From assembly GCA_934167935.1 (NCBI GenBank), contig CAKPMH010000004.1, positions 1 through 64,000 of the forward strand: a stretch of DNA of 64,000 bases, given 5' to 3'. The translations under genes were made by a program, and so were the position numbers. Shown here in pieces: positions 25,220 to 34,634 of this stretch; position 1 is the first letter of the stretch; each line of letters opens with the position of its first letter. This stretch comes from an uncultured Bacilli bacterium. GTDB lineage: Bacteria; Bacillota_I; Bacilli_A; RF39; UBA660. Below the pieces are notes generated by a model. That model was not told where the DNA came from. It saw only the letters and a program-made list of their open reading frames with translations, and did not search any database.

Positions 25220-27136
25220 CTATTTCATTTTTATTAATTTTGAATAATATATTTTATTGTTTGTATCTTTGATTGCAAAAACTGAGTAATAATCATATTC
25301 ATCATCAAAACTTTGAATTTCAAAATCTATATTTTTTACATCAACTTCTACACCTTCATATACACCATTACTGTTCCAATTTGTTTTATAATTACCTTTA
25401 TCATCTAATATTTTATATTTAAAACTTCCAAAAGCAACTGTTTTATATTTATTTAAATCAACACTTGTTGAATTAGGCTTTAAATCTTTTTTTGTATTTA
25501 AAACGACATTATTTATTTCTATTTTATTTGTTTTTCTATTTAAAATCAAGTTTATTTTAGCATTATCCATTTTATAATTTTTATAATCAGTAAAATTATT
25601 TAAGATAACATTTGTATTATATTTTATGTAATTTTCTTCTGCTTCACTTTCTATAAGTGTTAAAATATATCCTTTTTTATTTTTACTTTTTTTATCTATT
25701 ACTTTTAATTGTCTATCTTTTATGTTAGCACTCAATGTATTTCCATTAAGTTTTGTTTCAGTTCCCATATATATTGGATGATAATAGCCATCTTTATTGT
25801 CTCTAAACACAATATAACTTGCTTTTGCAAATCCTCTTTTTTGTTCTTCTGTAAGTTCTAATTTGAAATCTGCCTCTTTATTATTTTTATCTAATTTTAT
25901 TTTATTACTATTAAATGAATAAGTAGCGTTTGAATTGCTTTGTATTTTATAAAATTCATTTATAAAATTATAATATTCTTTTAAATTATTAAAACTACTA
26001 TAAATTTCTAAAAACATTTTTTTATATTTATCTTGCGCATTATAAGGAAAATAGATGCTTATACCTCTTGAATTATTATTAGTTGCCCAATTATATTCTA
26101 CTATATTTGTTATTTCTTTTAGTACCTTATCAGCGTCTTTTTCATTTAATGATTTTAAATTATATACTAAATTATATAAATCGACCATGTCATATTCTGA
26201 ACTATCTGATTGCATATATGCATATTGATATAAATTACTTCTAATCTTAGCTATTTCATTATAATTACTAACAACATCTATATTTTTAACAAAGTTATTT
26301 AATTCATTTGTAAGTTTATTTATTTTAGATAAATTAATTATAGAATATGTTGAATAAATATTACTATTTTTTGAATAAACTTGTTTCATTTTATTAATAT
26401 GTTCTTTATATGATTCAATAAATTTATATCCTACATCGTATCCGTTATCCTTGCTATCAATTTTATTTATAAAATTTAGTACACTTGTGAATGATGAACC
26501 ATATGTTATCTCTTCTGATGCCACTAAATAATTTGAATAATTTGATAAAGTATCGGCAACTTCTAAAGTACCATTTAAACATGTTCTAAATATAATTGTT
26601 TCAAGTTTATTTGAACTAAATTTTGAATTTTTTAATCCATTTTTCATTTCATCTAAAGATAAAACATCTTCACTAATTTCATCCATTTCGCTTCCATATA
26701 TAGCTCCTCCATGGTTCCAAAATACTAGATCATATTTATCCGTTTTATAATTATCATAAACGTAATCTAAATATTCTTTAAATACATTTTCATCTCCCAT
26801 GTTTTTGATATTTTGTGTTTTTACTTTTTGAAAACCATTTTCTTTTAATTCAAAAATAGATGTTTCATCTTCACTAATATATGAATTATTCCATTTAATT
26901 GATCCACCAGCTATTAAAACAACTTTTATATTTTTATTATCCATTAATTTATAATCAATTGAATTTAAATCTGTTGTTGCAAGACTTGATTTACTTTCTA
27001 AATCAGCACCAACCATATAAATCATTATTGTTCTAGATATATTTTTGCCTTTTTTTAATATATTAAACGTTAAAAAACATGTTATACATATTAAAATAAA
27101 TATTATTCCAAAAAGTATTTGTTTACTTTTTTTCAT
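25220..27136 (-). CDS. Clostripain-family (C11) cysteine protease, membrane-anchored
   Basis: 638 residues with an N-terminal membrane helix (about 8-27). The C11 signature is clear: IMIYMVGADLES at the start of the domain, catalytic His142 in DLVFWNHGGAIYG and Cys186 in FRTCLNGTLE. After about residue 420 there are beta-rich domains of unknown fold. C11 enzymes cleave after Arg or Lys and act outside the cell. The zinc-ribbon gene starts 13 bases after its stop, so the two may form an operon. Confidence 0.88.
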   Translation of the reverse strand: MKKSKQILFGIIFILICITCFLTFNILKKGKNISRTIMIYMVGADLESKSSLATTDLNSIDYKLMDNKNIKVVLIAGGSIKWNNSYISEDETSIFELKENGFQKVKTQNIKNMGDENVFKEYLDYVYDNYKTDKYDLVFWNHGGAIYGSEMDEISEDVLSLDEMKNGLKNSKFSSNKLETIIFRTCLNGTLEVADTLSNYSNYLVASEEITYGSSFTSVLNFINKIDSKDNGYDVGYKFIESYKEHINKMKQVYSKNSNIYSTYSIINLSKINKLTNELNNFVKNIDVVSNYNEIAKIRSNLYQYAYMQSDSSEYDMVDLYNLVYNLKSLNEKDADKVLKEITNIVEYNWATNNNSRGISIYFPYNAQDKYKKMFLEIYSSFNNLKEYYNFINEFYKIQSNSNATYSFNSNKIKLDKNNKEADFKLELTEEQKRGFAKASYIVFRDNKDGYYHPIYMGTETKLNGNTLSANIKDRQLKVIDKKSKNKKGYILTLIESEAEENYIKYNTNVILNNFTDYKNYKMDNAKINLILNRKTNKIEINNVVLNTKKDLKPNSTSVDLNKYKTVAFGSFKYKILDDKGNYKTNWNSNGVYEGVEVDVKNIDFEIQSFDDEYDYYSVFAIKDTNNKIYYSKLIKMK

Positions 27137-27273
27137 TAATACACTCTCCTATCTTAAACATTATATCATATAAAAAAATTTTTTTAAATTATTTTTTATT
27201 TAATTTTTTTATTTCCATATTTTACCTATTATATTTTTTTAATATTTATTTATAATAAAAATGGGTGATAAAA

Positions 27274-27462
27274 ATGAAAAAGAATAAAAAACAATCAAAT
27301 ATTACTGATAAAAGTAATAACAAAATAACTGATTGCAATTCAAAAAATGTTTCAAATAAATCTAATAATAAAGTAACAGATAAAGAAAACATTGGCTTTA
27401 CAAATGATTCTAAATCTTTTAAATTAGATGATAATGATGATCATTCTTTTGAACTTAGATAA
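27274..27462 (+). CDS. Small hydrophilic protein, 62 residues
   Basis: ATG at 27274 behind GGGTG; the GTG at 27265 is too close to that site. Composition is extreme: Lys, Asn, Asp and Ser, with near-repeats SNNKITD and SNNKVTD. No helix-forming core or membrane segment. It is followed by a strong terminator. In size and composition it could be a small spore protein, but it lacks the alpha/beta SASP motifs, so no function is claimed. Confidence 0.55.
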   Translation: MKKNKKQSNITDKSNNKITDCNSKNVSNKSNNKVTDKENIGFTNDSKSFKLDDNDDHSFELR

Positions 27463-27465
27463 CCC

Positions 27466-27491
27466 AAAAAAGAGATTTATTCTCTTTTTTA
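27466..27491. terminator. Bidirectional terminator
   Basis: AAAAAAGAGA and TCTCTTTTTT form a 10-bp stem with a 5-base loop between convergent genes. Confidence 0.85.
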
Positions 27492-27494
27492 TTT

Positions 27495-28235
27495 TTAAAA
27501 TAGGATTTTACTTATAATTACAAATAATATTCCAAATATAAAAAATATTTTTGTTAATTTATTTTTATAGCTTAATGATTCTTTTAATAGTTCAAATAAA
27601 GAAATATGCATCATAATACCAGCTATAATAGAAAACAAGGTTCCCATTACAAAATTATTTATATAAGGTTTTAAAAATATATATGTTATTATTGCACCAA
27701 ATATTTCTGATAAGCCAGATATAAATGTATATAAAATAGCTTTAAATTTGCTATTTGTCGAATAATAAATAGGTACTGCTATACTTATACCTTCTGGTAT
27801 ATTATGGAGTGCTATGGCTATTGTAAGTGATATTCCAAGACTTATATTAGTATTACCTGCCATAAATGTTGCCATACCTTCTGGTATATTATGCATTATA
27901 ATAGCAAGCATTGATATTAACCCTACTTTATATAAATTATCTTCTTTTTCTGGTATATATTTTTTAATATAAAATGATAGTATTATTCCTATATTTATAT
28001 TTATTAAAATAATTACAATAAGAGGAAATGTTTTAAAAATATTTTTAAAACAATTATATGATTCTGGTATTAAATCTGTTATAGATATAAATAACATTAC
28101 TGATGATGCGAATGCTAATGAAGATATTATTATTTTTTCTTTATTGTTATTTTTTATAAATATTACAATGCTTCCTATTAGTGTAGAAAGTCCTGCTATT
28201 ATAGTAAGTAAAAATGAAAATAAAGTTGAATTCAT
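27495..28235 (-). CDS. zupT: ZIP-family metal transporter (ZupT-like)
   Basis: 246 residues and about eight membrane helices. The two metal-binding helices carry HNIPEGMATF (His115 to Glu119) and HNIPEGISIAV (His144 to Glu148), the ZIP signature. It should import Zn2+ and perhaps other divalent cations. It stands alone between terminators. Confidence 0.9.
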   Translation of the reverse strand: MNSTLFSFLLTIIAGLSTLIGSIVIFIKNNNKEKIIISSLAFASSVMLFISITDLIPESYNCFKNIFKTFPLIVIILININIGIILSFYIKKYIPEKEDNLYKVGLISMLAIIMHNIPEGMATFMAGNTNISLGISLTIAIALHNIPEGISIAVPIYYSTNSKFKAILYTFISGLSEIFGAIITYIFLKPYINNFVMGTLFSIIAGIMMHISLFELLKESLSYKNKLTKIFFIFGILFVIISKILF

Positions 28236-28254
28236 AAAGTCACCTATTTAAATA

Positions 28255-28287
28255 TATGAAAAAAATATTAGAATTTATCTAATATTT
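28255..28287 (-). terminator. Terminator before/over the VanY-like gene end
   Basis: AAATATTAGA (28263-28272) pairs with TCTAATATTT (28278-28287); on the - strand it is followed by T7. It overlaps the stop codon of the carboxypeptidase gene. Confidence 0.75.
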
Positions 28288-29415
28288 ACTATCAATTCCT
28301 AAATATTCTTCTAGTGTGATCCAATTACCATTATTATAAAGTTTACTTGCTATATCGGTTCCTACATATCTTATATGCCATGGTTCATATATATAGCCTG
28401 TTATATCTTCTTTTCCTTTTGGATATCTTATGATAAATCCATATTTATAGCAATTTTCATTTAACCATTTACCTTCTTTGGTATTAATAAATGATTGTTC
28501 TAGACTATTTATATCTGCTGCTAAGCCTGTTTGATGTTCTGAATGACCTGCACGTGCTGAATATGTATCTGCAGCTGTTTTGCCATCTTTTTTTACATAA
28601 TTATTGTATAATGATAATTGTGTATTGTATGATCTAAAACCACTTCTAATATTTAAATTAATATTAGCATTTTTAGCAGCATCTTTCATTTTATTAAAAT
28701 TGTTTGTAAATGTACTTAAAAGACCTCCTGGATTATAATTTTTTGGAAGACCATAGGTTTTATTTGCTATTAAGATTCCATTAATATAATATATTCCATT
28801 TTTCTTTTCTATTTTATATCCTTTAGTTGTTGTACCTAGTGCTTTATTTTCGTTTGTAGTGTTATTTTTTTCTTTTTCCTTTACTATAAGCTTAAACTCC
28901 TTTTCTGTTTTATTGTTACTTTTATCGGTTGCTATATATTTTAATTTATATTCCCCAATCTTATTAACATTGTATGTTCCTTCTACTTTAATTTCTACTT
29001 TATCATGACTATTATCATTAACTTTTATGTCTTTTAATAAATTAACACTATTTCCTTTATATATTGTTATATCTTTGACTAAATCAATAGTTGGAGCTGT
29101 TTTATCAATAACATTTAGTACTACAGTTATCTCTTTTTTATTAAATTTAAATGTTCCTTTATATGTTCCTGCATAATATATTTTATCCTTATCAATAGTC
29201 ATTTTCTTCCATTTAATAGAAATATTTTTAACTTTATATAAGTCATTTTTATCAACGTAATCATCTATTTTTGGTACTTTATCACCAACACTAATAGTTA
29301 TTTCTTTTTTATATTTTAGTTTATTTTGTTCATTTTCATATTGTATTTTTAAAAAACAGGCAATTATTATTAATAATAATGCTAATAAAATAAATAATAT
29401 TTTAACTTTTTTCAT
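28279..29415 (-). CDS. VanY/DacB-like D-alanyl-D-alanine carboxypeptidase with Ig-like domains
   Basis: 378 residues. N-terminal membrane anchor (about 5-22), two beta-sandwich domains (about 40-180; APTIDLVKDITIYKG is typical of DUF5011-type repeats) and a C-terminal VanY domain. Zinc ligands are His294 and Asp301 in SEHQTGLAAD and His347 in EPWHIRYVG, with Glu344 as the likely general base. It trims peptidoglycan stem peptides. There is no vanR/S/H/A context, so it is a housekeeping wall enzyme, not a resistance gene. Confidence 0.9.
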   Translation of the reverse strand: MKKVKILFILLALLLIIIACFLKIQYENEQNKLKYKKEITISVGDKVPKIDDYVDKNDLYKVKNISIKWKKMTIDKDKIYYAGTYKGTFKFNKKEITVVLNVIDKTAPTIDLVKDITIYKGNSVNLLKDIKVNDNSHDKVEIKVEGTYNVNKIGEYKLKYIATDKSNNKTEKEFKLIVKEKEKNNTTNENKALGTTTKGYKIEKKNGIYYINGILIANKTYGLPKNYNPGGLLSTFTNNFNKMKDAAKNANINLNIRSGFRSYNTQLSLYNNYVKKDGKTAADTYSARAGHSEHQTGLAADINSLEQSFINTKEGKWLNENCYKYGFIIRYPKGKEDITGYIYEPWHIRYVGTDIASKLYNNGNWITLEEYLGIDSKY

Positions 29416-29472
29416 ATATATACACCTACTATCTTTAGGTATTATACAATATTTTTTAAAAAAATTAAATAC

Positions 29473-29910
29473 TTATTTTAAACTTTCTTTTATAATCCAT
29501 GATTCTTTTTCAAAAAAATTTAAGTTATTATTTAAAATATTTAATGTATAATAATCATTTTGTTTTGTATAATAATTTATTAAATCAATTGTATAGTCTT
29601 TTAAAAAGCTTATATCATTATCTAAAACTTCCATTACTTGTAATCCTGTATAGCTCATACTTTTCATTGATTTTATACTGGATATTTCTTCTATTTTTAA
29701 TAAATTCATTGTTGGATATCCACCTAACATTTTTATTCTCTCTCCTACACTATCATAAAAAGAAGCTATTTTATTATAATATTCTTCTAATTTTTTATGT
29801 ATACTTAAAAAACTACTTCCTTCTACATTGAAATGCATATTATATAAATTATTATTAAACACTTTTAAATTTGCCATATATTCATTTAATATTTCAATAT
29901 TTTCATTCAT
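29473..29910 (-). CDS. dps: Dps-family ferritin-like protein
   Basis: 145 residues. The inter-subunit ferroxidase ligands of Dps are present with the right spacing: His26, His38, Asp53 and Glu57 (NMHFNVEG, SIHKKLEE, FYDSVGERI). Dps stores iron and protects DNA from peroxide. This fits the PerR-rubrerythrin genes in the window. No Per box was seen directly upstream. Confidence 0.88.
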   Translation of the reverse strand: MNENIEILNEYMANLKVFNNNLYNMHFNVEGSSFLSIHKKLEEYYNKIASFYDSVGERIKMLGGYPTMNLLKIEEISSIKSMKSMSYTGLQVMEVLDNDISFLKDYTIDLINYYTKQNDYYTLNILNNNLNFFEKESWIIKESLK

Positions 29911-29955
29911 TTAAATCACCTAGTTTATATTATGAAAAAAATTAATTTAGGCAAC

Positions 29956-29980
29956 AAAAAATAGTATTTTTATACTATTT
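29956..29980 (-). terminator. Terminator of the deoB transcript
   Basis: AAATAGTAT pairs with ATACTATTT around a T4 loop, with a T-run on the - strand; it spans the deoB stop. Confidence 0.75.
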
Positions 29981-31121
29981 CTTTATATATATTTTCCATA
30001 TTATTATTTAAATTAAAGTTTTCTAATATTGTATAACCTATATTATAAAAACCTTCTAAATTTTCAAGACGTTTACTATTTTTAATATTTTTATGGTAAA
30101 AAATTATTGGTGTATTTTCTCTTGTATGATCTGTTCCTTTATAGGTTGGATCGTTGCCATGATCAGCTGTTATAATAAGTAAATCATCATCATGTAATTT
30201 TTCTATTATTTTTGGAATATAATTATCAAATTCTTTTAATGCATTTGCATATCCCACAGGATTTCTTCTATGGCCATATTTTGAATCATAGTCATTTAAA
30301 TTAGCAAAGCATAGTCCTGTAAATTCATTTTCTTCTTCTTCTAATATTTTATTTATTCCATCTAAATTATCCTTAGTTTTGGTACTTTTTGTAATACCGC
30401 AATTATTAAATACATCTGATATTTTTCCTATTGCTCTTACTTCATAATTATTATTTTTAAGTATATCTAAAACTGTTTCATGAGCTGGATTTAAAGCGTA
30501 ATCATGTCTATTTGGTGTCCTCTCAAAATTACCATTGCTTCCTATATAAGGACGAGCTATGATTCTTCCAACTTTCCATTCATCTTTTAAAGTAATTTCT
30601 CTTACCTTTTTACATATATCATATAATTCAGTAAGTGGAATAACATCTTCATGTGCGGCTATTTGAAGAACTGAATCTGCTGATGTATAAACAATTAATT
30701 CTCCTGTTTTCATTTGTCTATCTCCAAGTTCTTTTATAATTTCTGTTCCACTTGCTGCACAATTTCCAATTACTTTTCTACCACTTATTTTTTCTATTTC
30801 ATCTATTAATTCTTTAGGGAAACCATTTAAAAATGTTTTGAATGGTTTTATTGTAACTACGCCCATCATCTCTAAGTGTCCAGTTAGTGTATCTTTACCA
30901 TTACTTTTTTCTATTCCTTTTGTATAATATGATATTGTATTATCTGCTTCATTATTTGCTAAATTAAAAAATCCTAATTTTCTTAAATTTGGGTATTCTT
31001 CTTTTATACTACTTGTTGCATGCATAAATGTATTTGTTCCCAAATCATCATATTTATCTGCGTCTTTTGCAGCTCCAACTCCTACAGAATCTAATACTAT
31101 TAAAAATACTCTTTTAAACAT
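29970..31121 (-). CDS. deoB: Phosphopentomutase
   Basis: The second of two in-frame ATGs (31121) lies 7 bases after AGGAGG and gives 383 residues starting MFKRVFLIVLDSVGVG. Alkaline-phosphatase-superfamily metal ligands are seen in LDSVGVGAAKDADKY, ADHGNDPTYKGTDHTRE and the GHRRNPVGYA region. It interconverts ribose/deoxyribose 1- and 5-phosphates in nucleoside salvage. In Bacillus the homologue (drm) directly follows the xerD homologue ripX; here one large unknown gene is inserted between them. Confidence 0.95.
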   Translation of the reverse strand: MFKRVFLIVLDSVGVGAAKDADKYDDLGTNTFMHATSSIKEEYPNLRKLGFFNLANNEADNTISYYTKGIEKSNGKDTLTGHLEMMGVVTIKPFKTFLNGFPKELIDEIEKISGRKVIGNCAASGTEIIKELGDRQMKTGELIVYTSADSVLQIAAHEDVIPLTELYDICKKVREITLKDEWKVGRIIARPYIGSNGNFERTPNRHDYALNPAHETVLDILKNNNYEVRAIGKISDVFNNCGITKSTKTKDNLDGINKILEEEENEFTGLCFANLNDYDSKYGHRRNPVGYANALKEFDNYIPKIIEKLHDDDLLIITADHGNDPTYKGTDHTRENTPIIFYHKNIKNSKRLENLEGFYNIGYTILENFNLNNNMENIYKEIV

Positions 31122-31132
31122 AATCATTCCTC

Positions 31133-33664
31133 CTATTTTGTCTTACTTGTTTCTTTTTCTAATTCTGTTATTATTTGATAAATTGATTTTACTTTTTGTA
31201 ATTCTATTAAATACTCATTTTTTGCCCTTGAATCATATGGCAATACAGCACTTTTTATTTCTAAATCATCTGAAAGAGCCAAATACCAATCATCATTGCA
31301 AACTATATATTTATATTCATCAACATTAATATAATTATAATTTTCCTTCATAAATTGTTTTTCTATATCCCTACATTTTTTAAAATCAATACTTCTATAT
31401 TCTATTTCATTTATTTTTTGCTCTATTAATACTTTATTTTCACTTTGATCTTTTGAATAAACATATTTTTTACTTCTTGCATTTTCAAATGTTATTTTAG
31501 GTATATATTCTTCTTTTTTAGAATAATCCCCTATTATTACATAATTTTCTATATCGTTTTTTAATATATCACAATAAAATGGTTCTCCAATAATTGGTGA
31601 TTTATCAATTATTATTTCATTATAACCACCTTTTATATAATTATGGAGATTTGATAATGTACAGAATTCAATTTTTTCTTCATCACTACTCTTTTTTATT
31701 ATGTCACTATAACATTTTTTTATAGCATCTATTATATATGGAATTTTTTCTTTACTTATATCACTTGGATCAATTCCGTTTCCGTATATTCCGTTACCAT
31801 TTCTAATAATTGGACAAATATAAAAATTGTTATCTAAATCCCATATTCCAATTACATCTGCATATATGCTTGTTAGCGCGTAATTATAAAATTCATTACC
31901 TAATCCACCTGGTTTAAAGCAACAATCAGTTTCAATACCACATGTTAAAAGTTCTTTGTCATTTTTATCAAGTATTTTATATCTATACTTATATTTTGTT
32001 TCTCCTTTTACTTTTGGAATTGTTGATCTTACTTTTTTTCTTGATTCTCTATATGTTTTTTTAAATGAATTTAAAACTTCTTCTTCACTTTCTACTATTC
32101 TAAATTTCTTTGAAAGCATTATTTTTGATATTGTCTGAAGTGGTATATCAAGTTCATCATAATTTAATTTATATTTAAATGATTTATATATATCTAGCAT
32201 ATCTAACATTGAATTTTTTGCTTTTAAATTGCTTGTTTTTTTTATAATTTGTATTTTATAATAATTATTAATTATATTTATTAGTTCATTATTATAATCT
32301 CCTGCTTGCCTATTAAAAATCATTCTAAGTAGTGCTTTATTTGTTCTATCAGCTTTTTCATTATCAAGCAAAAATTTTTTTAAATTTTCATCCATATATA
32401 CATTGTTATTTTGATCAAATTTTGTATTTATTAAGTCATATTTTCCAAATAATTTAAATAATTCTTCACATGAAACTGGATTTCTCTCTTTAAAATTATT
32501 TGTTATATAATCTTCAATAAATATTTCTTTCAATTTTTCTTCTCTTGTTAATATTTCTTTTTTTATTGTTTCATTAAAATAAGTAATCAGTCTATTATCA
32601 TTTTTATATAAAGTATAATTTTCTTTTAAACTTTGAAACAAATTTTTAATATAAATTGTATCACTATTTGAAGATATTTTTTTTACGATATTTAATTCAT
32701 TGCTTTGAACTGATTTTTTTAATTTTTCTATTAATTCATAGTTATAAAACTCATCTGGATGACTTAGTCTATATGCTCTTCTATCAGAAGTAAATTTAAA
32801 TAAAGCTGCTTCATTAATGCTTGATTCTGTTGTATAAGTAAATTTATCATTGATTACTTTAAGAGCATTATCAAGTCCAAATAGTGAGTATAATTTAATT
32901 GAAGTTATAAATAATATAGAATTATCTACATTGCCTTTATTTTTTAATTCATTAATTATTCTTATTATATGTTCTTTTTTCAATTTTTCCAATATCTCAT
33001 TAGTTATGCCATATTCTTTTTCTAAAACATTTTCTGTTATATTTTTATTAATAAAAAGGCCATATTTGTTATATATGTATAATTGTTTTTCAGTTTCTAT
33101 TCTACATAATTCAAATATATTTGTTTTTCTATTTATAAAATTAAGAGCTATGTTATTTAATTTTCTTTCTTCCGTTATATTAAATTTTTTTATTAAATAT
33201 TTTTCTATTTTTTCTTTATTTTTATTTATATATATTTCTTTTATATTTTTTATTAAATTATTATTTGTATTTACATCATTATTATAAACATATTCATTTG
33301 TTTTCTTTATAAATTCTTGATATATTTTTTCATTCATTGATTTTAATATACTAAAATATTCTTGTTCGTTTAGGTTTAAAAATGCACTTGTTTTTTCAAT
33401 TATTTTTCTTTGAATATTTATATCAAATATATTAAATTTTGATTTTTGAGTTGTTGAAATTTTAAGTAATCTAGATACCAATTTATTATTTGACATAAAT
33501 ATATTTTTAATTTCATTATCTGTTTTATTAAATGTACAAATAATTATAGAATCACTAGCATTTAAAAATTCACTTGATAGTATTATCTTTTTTATTTCAT
33601 CATTATTTAAAGTTTCTAATTTTTTTATATAACTAGGTATATCTAATTTTAAAATTTCTTCCAT
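31133..33664 (-). CDS. Unknown 843-residue protein between xerD and deoB
   Basis: A large soluble protein with no signal or membrane helix. Residues 1-520 are helical and Lys/Asn/Ile-rich. A more conserved-looking domain follows at about 560-750: YKYRYKILDKNDKELLT, then CGIETDCCFKPGGLGNEFY (a CC-x-x-x-GG motif), IWDLDNNFYICPIIRNGNGI, GNGIDPSD and IIGDYS. The CC/GG motif recalls an uncharacterised acetyltransferase-like group, but I cannot name the family. It follows xerD by 10 bases and precedes deoB by 11, so it is part of that operon. Confidence 0.7.
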   Translation of the reverse strand: MEEILKLDIPSYIKKLETLNNDEIKKIILSSEFLNASDSIIICTFNKTDNEIKNIFMSNNKLVSRLLKISTTQKSKFNIFDINIQRKIIEKTSAFLNLNEQEYFSILKSMNEKIYQEFIKKTNEYVYNNDVNTNNNLIKNIKEIYINKNKEKIEKYLIKKFNITEERKLNNIALNFINRKTNIFELCRIETEKQLYIYNKYGLFINKNITENVLEKEYGITNEILEKLKKEHIIRIINELKNKGNVDNSILFITSIKLYSLFGLDNALKVINDKFTYTTESSINEAALFKFTSDRRAYRLSHPDEFYNYELIEKLKKSVQSNELNIVKKISSNSDTIYIKNLFQSLKENYTLYKNDNRLITYFNETIKKEILTREEKLKEIFIEDYITNNFKERNPVSCEELFKLFGKYDLINTKFDQNNNVYMDENLKKFLLDNEKADRTNKALLRMIFNRQAGDYNNELINIINNYYKIQIIKKTSNLKAKNSMLDMLDIYKSFKYKLNYDELDIPLQTISKIMLSKKFRIVESEEEVLNSFKKTYRESRKKVRSTIPKVKGETKYKYRYKILDKNDKELLTCGIETDCCFKPGGLGNEFYNYALTSIYADVIGIWDLDNNFYICPIIRNGNGIYGNGIDPSDISKEKIPYIIDAIKKCYSDIIKKSSDEEKIEFCTLSNLHNYIKGGYNEIIIDKSPIIGEPFYCDILKNDIENYVIIGDYSKKEEYIPKITFENARSKKYVYSKDQSENKVLIEQKINEIEYRSIDFKKCRDIEKQFMKENYNYINVDEYKYIVCNDDWYLALSDDLEIKSAVLPYDSRAKNEYLIELQKVKSIYQIITELEKETSKTK

Positions 33665-33674
33665 AAATATTCTC

Positions 33675-34535
33675 CTAACTATGTGGGTGAAAATTATAAT
33701 TTTCTTCTATAAATTTATTTGATACATTTGTATATATTTGTGTTGTTGAAAGGCTTGAATGACCTAAAAGTTCTTGTATTATTCTTAAATCTGCTCCATT
33801 TTCTAACATATGTGTTGCAAAACTGTGTCTTAATGTATGTGGTGAAAATTCTGTTTTGATATTTTTTTCTTTAGCTATTTTTTTTACTATTTTAAAAAAT
33901 GCTTGTCTTGTCATAATAGTTCCTCTACTATTTAAAAATAGGTAATCTGTATTTTTTCTTATGAAATATGTTCTATAGTTATCTATATATATTTTTAAAT
34001 ATTTAAGTGCAATATCACCTACTGGAATAATTCTTTCTTTTGAACCTTTTCCCATTACTTTTAATGTACAATTATTTATATTTAAATCATGTGTTTTTAT
34101 GTTTATGAGTTCTGATATTCTTATTCCTGTTGAATACATTAATTCTAGCATTGCTTTATTTCTATAATCATATTTAGTATTTAATTTAATATTTAATATT
34201 TTATCTACTTCTTCTATCGATAACACTTTAGGTAATGTTTTTCTTAATTTAGGTTGTGATATTGATAATACTGGATTATTTTTAATTATATTTTCTATTT
34301 CTAGATACTTATAAAATCCTCTAAATGTTGTTATAAAATGTGATAATGTTTTAGAATTTTTATCTTTGTTTTTTTCTAAAAATTTTAAAATATCATCTTT
34401 ATTTAAATAAATTATATTTTTATTATTACTAAATAAATATAATTCTTTTAAATCATTTTTATATGAAGCAATTGTATTACTACTATATTTCTTTTCAATA
34501 AGTAAATATTTTAAATATTCTTCTATATATTCCAT
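33675..34535 (-). CDS. xerD: Tyrosine recombinase XerD (RipX-like)
   Basis: 286 residues. The SAM-like N-terminal domain spans about 1-90. Catalytic residues are Arg139 (STGIRISEL), Lys163 (MGKGSKER), His233 and Arg236 (SPHTLRHSFATHML), His259 (LLGHSSLSTTQIY) and nucleophile Tyr268. XerD acts with XerC at dif to resolve chromosome dimers. Synteny with deoB supports XerD/RipX over XerC. Its target site lies 9.4 kb away and is occupied by the phage, which must depend on this enzyme and on XerC (not in the window). Confidence 0.88.
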   Translation of the reverse strand: MEYIEEYLKYLLIEKKYSSNTIASYKNDLKELYLFSNNKNIIYLNKDDILKFLEKNKDKNSKTLSHFITTFRGFYKYLEIENIIKNNPVLSISQPKLRKTLPKVLSIEEVDKILNIKLNTKYDYRNKAMLELMYSTGIRISELINIKTHDLNINNCTLKVMGKGSKERIIPVGDIALKYLKIYIDNYRTYFIRKNTDYLFLNSRGTIMTRQAFFKIVKKIAKEKNIKTEFSPHTLRHSFATHMLENGADLRIIQELLGHSSLSTTQIYTNVSNKFIEENYNFHPHS

Positions 34536-34634
34536 ATTATCTACCCCTTTAATTATATCAAATTATTGATTATTTTTTAAGTAATTTTGACATTATTAAT
34601 TAAAAATATGTTAAAATGTGTATAGGTGATTTAA

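Noticed and set aside
28279..29415. VanY as vancomycin resistance
   Set aside because: No vanHAX or VanRS context; the domain order is that of an ordinary wall carboxypeptidase.
31956..33287. Several + frames inside the 843-residue gene (60 and 145 residues)
   Set aside because: They are antisense to a long coherent gene, hydrophobic by reverse-complement bias, without RBS.
33675..34535. The tyrosine recombinase as the phage integrase
   Set aside because: It lies 9.4 kb outside the provirus, has the XerD residues and the xerD-deoB neighbourhood; the phage itself has no recombinase.
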